The notes beneath the pieces are model-generated. The model saw only the letters and a program-made list of their open reading frames with translations, was not told the origin of the DNA and made no database searches. The translations under genes were made by a program, and so were the position numbers. Shown in pieces: positions 57,724 to 64,000 of a stretch of 64,000 bases of DNA (the stretch's first letter is position 1; each line of letters starts with the position of its first letter). Source of the stretch: Pseudocitrobacter faecalis (lineage in GTDB: Bacteria > Pseudomonadota > Gammaproteobacteria > Enterobacterales > Enterobacteriaceae); the NCBI GenBank assembly GCA_003315335.1, contig QNRL01000003.1, forward strand, positions 369,613 through 433,612, read 5' to 3'.

Positions 57724-59085
57724 TTAAACAAGGAAGTTGCCGAGTACCAGCAGCGAGACGGAGACGTTAATCGCGCCGCCAATACGGGTAGCAATCTGGG
57801 CGAATGGCATCAGGCTCATGCGGTTGCCTGCAGTCAGGATCGCCACATCGCCGGTGCCGCCCTGGCCGCTCTGGCAGCAGGAGACGATGGCGACATCAAT
57901 GGGGTGCATACCGATCTTTTTACCGACGAAGAAACCCGTGGCGACCAGTGCGGAGACGGTGCTGACAATCACCAGCAGGTTGCTGAGGGTGAACGCATTT
58001 ACCAGTTCCTGCCATGGGGTAATGGCCACACCAACGGCGAAGAGAATCGGGTAAGTGACTGACGTCTGGAAGAATTTGTAGACCACCTGCGAACCTTCCA
58101 GCAGGCGCGGAGACGCTCCGTTGCACAGCTTGACCAGTACCGCGACAAACAACATGCCGACCGGTGCTGGCAGGCCAATCAATTTGTGGCCGAGCATACC
58201 AATCATATAGAGCAGCACCGCCAGCAGTGCACCAGATGCAATGGTCGTGACATCCGTTTTGCCAGACACAACAGGCTGCGAAGAGGCGGTATCCGCGTTA
58301 GCGTGATTCGGCATCAACTGGCCTTCGCCGGTCAGATGCGGGTAGCGTTTTCCCAGTTGGTTGAGGCAACCGGAGATAATAATCGCCGTCAGGCCGCCAA
58401 GCATAACCATCGGCAGCACGCGTCCCAGCGCCACGCCCTGATCCATATGCAGCAGCGTGGCATAACCGATGGAGAGCGGAATCGCCCCTTCCCCGACGCC
58501 GCCCGCCATAATCGGCAGAATGATAAAGAAGAAGATCTGGAACGGTTCCATCCCCAGCGCCAGTCCGACGCCCATCCCGACAATCATGCCGACGATTTCG
58601 CCACACAGCATCGGGAAGAAGATGCGCAGGAAGCCCTGAATCAGCACCGTGCGGTTCATGCTCATGATGCTGCCAACGATAATGCAGCAAATGTAGAGAT
58701 AAAGAATGTTGGTCGATTTGTAGAATTTAGTGGTGGACTCGACCACGACATCCGGCAGCAGCCCGTAATAGACCATCGCGGACGGAATAAAGGTGGCGCA
58801 AATCGCCGCCGCGCCCAGTTTGCCGACGATCGGCAGGCGTTTACCAAATTCACCACAGGCAAAACCGAAGAACGCCAGGGTGGCGACCATCACCACAATA
58901 TCGCTCGGCAGCTTGCCGCCTAAACAATCGATGGCAATCAGTACACCAGCCAGTAAGAACAGCGGCAGCGGAATAATACCCACTTTCCAGGTATCCATAA
59001 TGTGCCACCAGCGCTCTTTCAGCGCCGGGCGCTGCATATCTATTGGGTAGTGAGGTACAGAGAAAGAATCATCAGTTGTGCTCAT
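57724..59085 (-). CDS. 2-hydroxycarboxylate transporter, CitS/CitW-like
   Basis: A 453-residue inner-membrane carrier of the 2-hydroxycarboxylate family. It has about 11 hydrophobic segments and the two re-entrant-loop motifs GGVGEGAIPLS (first half) and CQSGQGGTGDVA (second half). Family members are Klebsiella CitS (Na+/citrate symport) and CitW (citrate/acetate exchange). As first gene of the citrate operon it should import citrate; CitW-type exchange would suit fermentation, but the mode cannot be read from sequence. An AAGGGG site precedes the ATG. Confidence 0.9.
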   Translation of the reverse strand: MSTTDDSFSVPHYPIDMQRPALKERWWHIMDTWKVGIIPLPLFLLAGVLIAIDCLGGKLPSDIVVMVATLAFFGFACGEFGKRLPIVGKLGAAAICATFIPSAMVYYGLLPDVVVESTTKFYKSTNILYLYICCIIVGSIMSMNRTVLIQGFLRIFFPMLCGEIVGMIVGMGVGLALGMEPFQIFFFIILPIMAGGVGEGAIPLSIGYATLLHMDQGVALGRVLPMVMLGGLTAIIISGCLNQLGKRYPHLTGEGQLMPNHANADTASSQPVVSGKTDVTTIASGALLAVLLYMIGMLGHKLIGLPAPVGMLFVAVLVKLCNGASPRLLEGSQVVYKFFQTSVTYPILFAVGVAITPWQELVNAFTLSNLLVIVSTVSALVATGFFVGKKIGMHPIDVAIVSCCQSGQGGTGDVAILTAGNRMSLMPFAQIATRIGGAINVSVSLLVLGNFLV

Positions 59086-59183
59086 AATAAGCCCCTTGGT
59101 TATTTTTCACGTTCAGCTTAGGGCTACGAAGGCATACTTTATGTGAGGGAATGCATATTAAAACCAGAGTTTTAATGGCATCT

Positions 59184-59206
59184 ATGGTTTTTAAGGTTTC
59201 TTTTAT
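59184..59206 (+). promoter_or_regulatory. Direct repeat 1, candidate response-regulator site
   Basis: The 23-bp sequence at 59184-59206 (core GGTTTCTTTTAT) matches 59236-59258 at 21 of 23 positions. The spacing of 52 bp is close to five helical turns, so a protein would bind both on one face. It lies about 100 bp upstream of the transporter start. Confidence 0.55.
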
Positions 59207-59235
59207 TTTATGTGACTCATCGCTTATTTATTAGC

Positions 59236-59258
59236 GTGGTTTTTATGGTTTCTTTTAT
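59236..59258 (+). promoter_or_regulatory. Direct repeat 2, candidate response-regulator site
   Basis: Second copy of the repeat described at 59184 (mismatches at positions 1 and 11). It lies about 150 bp from both divergent start codons. Confidence 0.55.
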
Positions 59259-59408
59259 AAACTCTCGAAAAATTACTTTCTTGCATGAATTATTTTTCGC
59301 AAAGATTGGAGGTGATGTGCAAAGGCTCACAACTTTCCGTAAAAACAGCAGCTACCCGCACAAAAGGTGATACATTAGGCCTTCCAACTGCTAACGTGCG
59401 TGATAGTC

Positions 59409-61046
59409 ATGAAGTTGTCATTCCAGATAAAACTGTTTATATCGCTGGTTGCTTTTTTCTCGGTGCTGTTTGCATTACTGGGTGGCTATTATTATGTCGA
59501 TATGGAAAGACAGCTTTATCAGGAAATGAGCGGGCGTGCCAGAATACAAGCAGAAGAGATTGCGCTTATTCCGTCCCTCCGTCAGGAAGTCGCCGATAAA
59601 GATATTGCAGCAATTAAAGCGTATATGCAGAAACTGGCCGCGCACAGCGATGCCAGTTTTATTGTGATTGGCGATAATAAGGGAATGCATCTGTTTCATT
59701 CGGTATTTGAAGACCGCGTGGGGAAAGAACTGGTGGGCGGCGATAACACTGAAGTGCTGGCAGGGAAAAGCACCATCACCATTCGCAAAGGTGGGCTTGG
59801 GATTTCACTGCGTAGCAAAGCGCCTATTTTGAATGACGCCGGTCAGGTGGTGGGGATTGTTTCGGTGGGATACCTCACCAGCTATCTCGATGCGATTACG
59901 GTGAACAAAGTCGTCAATATTCTGCTGGCCGCCGTTTTGCTGCTGATCGCCCTGTTCATTTTTTCATGGTTCTTCACCCGCAGTATTAAGAAGCAGATTT
60001 TCTCGCTGGAGCCGCGCGAAATTGGCCTGCTGGTGCGTCAGCAAAAGGCGATGATGGAATCCATCTACGAGGGCGTCATCGCCATTGATAAAAACTGCCG
60101 AATCGAGGTAATTAACCAGGCCGCGCGGAAACTGCTTTCACTGAGCCAACCCACGCGCCATCTGCGCGGGCACCTCATCAGCGAGGTTATCTCGCCCGTG
60201 CCTTTCTTTAACCCTGAAACCATGCTCGCCCGCGATACGCACGATGAAATCTGCCACTTTAATCAGTCGATGGTTATTGCCAGCCGGGTACGCATCATGC
60301 TTGAGAACGAGCTGCAGGGTTGGGTGATCACCTTCCGCGATCGTAACGATATCGATTCGCTGAGTGCGCAGCTTAGCCAGGTGAAGCGCTATGTCGATAA
60401 TCTGCGCATCATGCGCCACGAACAGCTTAACCGCATGACGACATTATCTGGCCTGCTGCATATGGGGCGCTATGAAGAAGCGGTTAGCTACATCCAGGCG
60501 CAGTCTGAACACGCGCAGGAACTGCTCGATTTTATCTCCTCACGTTTTGCATCACCGACCCTGTGTGGGCTGCTGCTGGGTAAGGCCGCGCGCGCGCGTG
60601 AGAAAGGCGTCGAGCTGGCGTTTGATCCTGCCTGTCTGATGGATAAACCTTTCACTACGCTTAGCGAAACGGAGCTCATTTCTATTATCGGCAACCTGCT
60701 GGACAACGCGATCGAAGCTACCCAGCGTTCTGCGCTTCCCCACGCGCCCGTTGAAGTGCTGATAAAACTCACTGAACATGAGCTGATTATCGAAGTGGCG
60801 GATCAGGGTGTCGGCATCGCCCCTGAACTGCGTGACCGCATTTTTGAACGTGGCATTACCACCAAAATTCACGGCGACCATGGCATTGGCCTGTACCTGA
60901 TTGAAAGCTATGTTACTCAGGCAGGCGGTGCGATAGAAGTGGCGGATAACACGCCGCGCGGCGCCATTTTCTCTCTTTTCATCCCCGCAGGGGGAGAGGC
61001 ACGACGCGCCACGCCAGCGCAGGAAGAGACTGACTATGCAACATGA
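59409..61046 (+). CDS. CitA-type sensor histidine kinase
   Basis: A 545-residue two-component sensor. One membrane helix (about 8-27), a periplasmic PAS domain with RKGGLGISLRSKAPI and GIVSVGYL as in Klebsiella CitA, a second helix (about 170-192), a cytoplasmic PAS domain, an H-box RIMRHEQLNRM and a C-terminal ATPase (NLLDNAIEA, DQGVGI, HGIGLYL). In Klebsiella CitA citrate contacts include an Arg and a His near GQRLYH; here the segment is GMHLFH. A GTG nine nt upstream is an alternative start. It is divergent from the citrate operon, whose inducer it probably senses. Confidence 0.88.
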   Translation: MKLSFQIKLFISLVAFFSVLFALLGGYYYVDMERQLYQEMSGRARIQAEEIALIPSLRQEVADKDIAAIKAYMQKLAAHSDASFIVIGDNKGMHLFHSVFEDRVGKELVGGDNTEVLAGKSTITIRKGGLGISLRSKAPILNDAGQVVGIVSVGYLTSYLDAITVNKVVNILLAAVLLLIALFIFSWFFTRSIKKQIFSLEPREIGLLVRQQKAMMESIYEGVIAIDKNCRIEVINQAARKLLSLSQPTRHLRGHLISEVISPVPFFNPETMLARDTHDEICHFNQSMVIASRVRIMLENELQGWVITFRDRNDIDSLSAQLSQVKRYVDNLRIMRHEQLNRMTTLSGLLHMGRYEEAVSYIQAQSEHAQELLDFISSRFASPTLCGLLLGKAARAREKGVELAFDPACLMDKPFTTLSETELISIIGNLLDNAIEATQRSALPHAPVEVLIKLTEHELIIEVADQGVGIAPELRDRIFERGITTKIHGDHGIGLYLIESYVTQAGGAIEVADNTPRGAIFSLFIPAGGEARRATPAQEETDYAT

Positions 61047-61728
61047 ACTTATCGATGTACTGATCGTTGAAGATGAAAACGAACTGGCCCAGCTCCATGC
61101 GGAACTGATTAGCAAGCACCCGCGATTGCGCCTGGTGGGGATCGCCGGGTCACTCGCCGAGGCGCAAACACAGCTTGCGGAAAAGCAGCCGCAGCTGGTT
61201 TTGCTGGATAACTATTTGCCGGATGGCAAAGGCATCACGCTTATTAACAATCCCCTGGTGGCGCGGGCTAACTGTTCGGTGATTTTCATTACCGCCGCCA
61301 GCGATATGGACACCTGTAGCCAGGCAATTCGCAACGGAGCCTTCGACTATATTCTCAAGCCAGTATCATGGAAGCGGTTGAGCCAGTCGCTGGAGCGCTT
61401 TGTGCAGTTTAACGAGCAACAGCGCGTGTGGAAGATTGTTGACCAGCAGAACGTTGACTCGCTCTACCAGTTGCAGGCGAAAAATTATCGCCAGGACGGC
61501 GGCAGTAAAGGCATTGAAGAGAATACGCTGGCGCGGGTGCAAAAACTGTTTAATGACCAACCGGCGTACTGCTTCTCGGTGGATGAGGTGGTGAGCGAAA
61601 CCGGGTTGAGTAAAACTACAGCACGCCGTTATCTGGAGCACGGCGTGGATAACGGCTTTCTGAGCGTTGAAATGCGCTACGGCAAGATTGGGCATCCGCG
61701 CAGGATGTATAAAAGGAGTGCGGCCTGA
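61036..61728 (+). CDS. CitB/DpiA-type response regulator
   Basis: A 230-residue response regulator overlapping its kinase by 11 bp. The receiver has VEDENEL, the phospho-acceptor Asp in LLDNYLPDG and the Lys in ILKPVSWKR. The C-terminal CitB-type helix-turn-helix (SVDEVVSETGLSKTTARRYLEHG) binds DNA. It probably activates the divergent citrate operon through the direct repeats at 59184-59258. A REP element follows its stop. Confidence 0.9.
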   Translation: MQHELIDVLIVEDENELAQLHAELISKHPRLRLVGIAGSLAEAQTQLAEKQPQLVLLDNYLPDGKGITLINNPLVARANCSVIFITAASDMDTCSQAIRNGAFDYILKPVSWKRLSQSLERFVQFNEQQRVWKIVDQQNVDSLYQLQAKNYRQDGGSKGIEENTLARVQKLFNDQPAYCFSVDEVVSETGLSKTTARRYLEHGVDNGFLSVEMRYGKIGHPRRMYKRSAA

Positions 61729-61733
61729 AGGGG

Positions 61734-61828
61734 CCCTCACCCTAACCCTCTCCCACAGGGAGAGGGGACTGACTGTGCAGAACTGTAAGATCAGTTCTGG
61801 TTTTCTCCCTCTTCCTGTGGGTGAGGGG
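61734..61828. repeat. REP-like palindromic repeat pair
   Basis: Two inverted copies (CCCTCACCC...GGGAGAGGGG and CCCTCTTCC...GGGTGAGGGG) flank AGAACTGTAAGATCAGTTCT, itself an inverted repeat. The pair fills the gap between the convergent response-regulator and speC genes. Confidence 0.85.
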
Positions 61829-61837
61829 CTCAAAAAA

Positions 61838-63973
61838 TTACTTCAACATATACCCAAACAACCGCTCGATCCCATCGGCATCGGTTTCGCTGTAAACCCC
61901 CTGCAACTCCGGTGAGAAGCCCGGCAGCAGGTTGACACCCTCTTCCAGCGCCAGGAAGTAACGTTGAACCGCACCACCCCATACCTCGCCAGGCACCACA
62001 CAGAGCACTCCTGGCGGATATGGTAGCGCGCCTTCAGCAGCTATCCGCCCTTCGGCTTCACTGATGCGAACCAGCTCCACGTTGCCACGAATGAACTCGC
62101 GATTGGCATCCTGGGGGTTCATCACCACCTTCGGCAGGCTCTCTTTGCGGAACATCGCCTTTTGCAGATCTTTTACGGCAAAGCTGACATAAAGGTTGTG
62201 CATCTCCTGGCACAGTTCGCGAAGGGTGTAATCGCGGTAACGCACCGGATACTTGTTGAATATCGTCGGCAATACGTCTGCCAGCGGCGTGTCATCTTCG
62301 ATGTGCTGCTCGAACTGGGCCAGCATTGCCACCAGTTGCGCCAGCTTGTCGCGACTCTCAGCAGGCGTCAGCAGGAATAATATGGAGTTGAGATCGCACT
62401 TCTCCGGCACAATACCGTTCTCGCGCAGGTAATGCGCCAGAATCGTCGCCGGGATCCCGAACGCTGTATATTCGCCGGTTGCGGCGTCAATCCCCGGCGT
62501 GGTGAGCAGCAGTTTGCAGGGATCAACAAAGTATTGATCCTGCGCGTAACCTTCAAAACCATGCCAACGCGCGCCTGGCGCGAAACTGAAGAATTTGCGA
62601 TCGCTGGCAAGCGTTTGGGTCGAATAACTCTGCCATGGGCGACCCTCCACCTCTGGCGGGACAAACGGCTGGATCATTTTACAGTTAGCGATGATCGCTT
62701 TACGCGCGTCGATCCCCAGCTCAACGCATTCTGCCCACAAACGACGCCCGCTTTCACCTTCATGAATTTTGGCGTTGATATCCAGTGCGGCAAACAGCGG
62801 ATAGAACGGGCTGGTAGAGGCGTGAAGCATAAAGGCATTGTTCAGACGCTTGTGCGGGCAGAAGCGCGCCTGACCGCGAATATGGTTATCTTTTTTGTGG
62901 ATCTGCGAGGTTTGGGAGAATCCGGCCTGCTGCTTGTGCACCGATTGGGTGACAAAAATCCCCGGATCGTTCTCGTTAAGTTCCAGCAGCAGTGGAGAGG
63001 TGTCGGCCATCATATCGATAAACTGCTCGTAGCCGACCCACGCAGAATCAAACAGAATGTAGTCACAGAGATGACCGATTTTATCCACCACCTGACGCGC
63101 ATTATAGATAGTGCCATCATAAGTACCGAGCTGGATCACCGCCAGGCGGAACGGGCGCGCGTCCTCGGCTTTTTCCGGCGCAACGTCGCGGATGAGCTCA
63201 CGCAGATAACGATCATTAAAGCAATGCTCATCAATCCCACCGATAAAACCGAACGGGTTACGTGCAGCTTCCAGATAGACAGGGGTCGCCCCGGCCTGAA
63301 TCAGCGCGCCATGATGGTTGGACTTGTGATTGTTACGGTCAAACAGCACCAGGTCGCCACGCGTGAGCAGTGCATTAGTGACGACTTTGTTCGCCGCCGA
63401 CGTGCCATTAAGCACAAAGTAGGTTTTGTCCGCGTGGAATACCTTTGCCGCAAATTTCTGCGCATCTTTCGCGGAGCCTTCGTGGATCAGCAAATCGCCC
63501 AGTTTGACATCGGCGTTGCACATATCCGCCCGAAAGACGTTCTCACCGAAGAAATCGTAGAACTGGCGGCCAGCCGGATGCTTTTTAAAAAACTCGCCGT
63601 GCTGATGGCCCGGGCAGGCGAACGTGCTGTGGCCCATTTCGACATACTGACTCAGCGTATCGAAGAACGGCGGCAGCAGATTTTCTTCATAGCGACAGGC
63701 AGCAGATTCAAGTTCAAGCCACTCCTGCGCTTTGCCAGTGATCACCGCATCAACACCCGCAGGGGCATTTACCCCCTCCGTCGCCAGCAAAAAGACCGGC
63801 AGATTAAACCCGGTGCGCTTAAGCAGCGCCAGAATACCGCTACGGCTGTCTGCCACGGTAATGACGACGGCCGCGACGTCGGTGAAGTCGGTACTGTCCA
63901 ACGCCACCACGCGACGGTGGGTGGAGAGTTGAGAGACCAGCTCCGCGCTGGCGGCGATATGCAGTGATTTCAT
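61838..63973 (-). CDS. speC: Constitutive (biosynthetic) ornithine decarboxylase
   Basis: A 711-residue PLP enzyme with the same length as E. coli SpeC, converting ornithine to putrescine. Domains: N-terminal wing (1-110), PLP domain with the Schiff-base lysine in TQSVHKQQAGFSQ (about Lys355), and C-terminal domain. The gene is complete; only 27 bp of its upstream region are in the window, so its promoter is not seen. With speA and speB in this window, both putrescine routes are present. Confidence 0.97.
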   Translation of the reverse strand: MKSLHIAASAELVSQLSTHRRVVALDSTDFTDVAAVVITVADSRSGILALLKRTGFNLPVFLLATEGVNAPAGVDAVITGKAQEWLELESAACRYEENLLPPFFDTLSQYVEMGHSTFACPGHQHGEFFKKHPAGRQFYDFFGENVFRADMCNADVKLGDLLIHEGSAKDAQKFAAKVFHADKTYFVLNGTSAANKVVTNALLTRGDLVLFDRNNHKSNHHGALIQAGATPVYLEAARNPFGFIGGIDEHCFNDRYLRELIRDVAPEKAEDARPFRLAVIQLGTYDGTIYNARQVVDKIGHLCDYILFDSAWVGYEQFIDMMADTSPLLLELNENDPGIFVTQSVHKQQAGFSQTSQIHKKDNHIRGQARFCPHKRLNNAFMLHASTSPFYPLFAALDINAKIHEGESGRRLWAECVELGIDARKAIIANCKMIQPFVPPEVEGRPWQSYSTQTLASDRKFFSFAPGARWHGFEGYAQDQYFVDPCKLLLTTPGIDAATGEYTAFGIPATILAHYLRENGIVPEKCDLNSILFLLTPAESRDKLAQLVAMLAQFEQHIEDDTPLADVLPTIFNKYPVRYRDYTLRELCQEMHNLYVSFAVKDLQKAMFRKESLPKVVMNPQDANREFIRGNVELVRISEAEGRIAAEGALPYPPGVLCVVPGEVWGGAVQRYFLALEEGVNLLPGFSPELQGVYSETDADGIERLFGYMLK

Positions 63974-64000
63974 CGGCGCAACAACCCATTTCGGAAAAGG

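Larger units (their letters stand above)
59086..59408. other. Divergent promoter region of the citrate locus
   Basis: About 320 bp of AT-rich DNA between the transporter gene and the sensor-kinase gene. It contains a long near-perfect direct repeat (59184-59206 and 59236-59258) but no gene. Confidence 0.65.

Noticed and set aside
62432-63967. 511-codon open frame antisense to speC
   Set aside because: It lies wholly within the complete and conserved speC gene and has no recognisable product.

Overview
The window is chromosomal DNA from a member of the Enterobacteriaceae close to Enterobacter/Lelliottia. Most proteins are near-identical in length and sequence to their E. coli K-12 counterparts, and the backbone order tktA-loiP ... 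speB-speA-yqgB-metK-galP-sprT-endA-rsmE-gshB-yqgE-ruvX ... yggR-yggS-yggT-yggU-rdgB-hemW-ansB-yggM-yggN-yggL-trmB-mutY-yggX-mltC ... speC is the K-12 order with a few insertions. I cannot fix the species from sequence alone. I see no rRNA, tRNA, IS element, prophage or CRISPR array.

Four accessory blocks sit in the backbone. (1) 1-7839: a plus-strand operon with a glucose-family PTS permease (EIICB, no EIIA), a PHP-type metallohydrolase, a GH38-like protein of the DUF5054 type and a GH38 alpha-mannosidase. It probably takes up and breaks down a mannoside-like compound. (2) 11392-27246: an aromatic-catabolism island between loiP and speB. A 14-gene minus-strand operon encodes a Rieske ferredoxin, a 102-residue HTH-like protein, an alpha-only Rieske oxygenase, an SDR, an IclR regulator, an extradiol dioxygenase, a ferredoxin reductase, an MFS importer, a cupin, an alpha/beta hydrolase, an atypical SDR, an aspartate-dehydrogenase-like protein, an aldehyde dehydrogenase and a ThDP decarboxylase. 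It is flanked by an OprD-type porin and a divergent second MFS transporter. Three similar GTTTCA-N4-TGAAAC sites in the divergent promoter region are likely the IclR operators. The parts fit ring hydroxylation, meta-cleavage, C-C hydrolysis, 2-oxo-acid decarboxylation and aldehyde oxidation, but the substrate is unknown. (3) 38489-39142: a CsgD paralogue next to yggR, with an RcsAB-like box in a long AT-rich upstream region. (4) 51743-61728: a citrate fermentation locus with citCDEFXG, a 2-hydroxycarboxylate transporter and an FAH-family protein, read divergently from a CitA/CitB-type two-component system. No oxaloacetate decarboxylase (oad) genes are present in it.

The backbone covers the pentose phosphate pathway (tktA), polyamine synthesis (speA, speB and speC at the right edge), SAM synthesis (metK), galactose uptake (galP), glutathione synthesis (gshB), nucleic-acid quality control (mutY, rdgB, rsmE, trmB, ruvX, endA), PLP homeostasis (yggS), asparagine use (ansB) and peptidoglycan turnover (mltC).

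A family of GC-rich palindromic REP-like repeats (core CCCTCTCCC-N-GGGAGAGGG) recurs in six intergenic positions. Twice it forms tandem arrays: four copies at about 60 bp spacing downstream of the porin, and seven copies at exactly 74 bp spacing downstream of a DUF559 gene. Known-type regulatory sites are visible for galP (two GalR-type operators, one CRP site) and metK (tandem met boxes).
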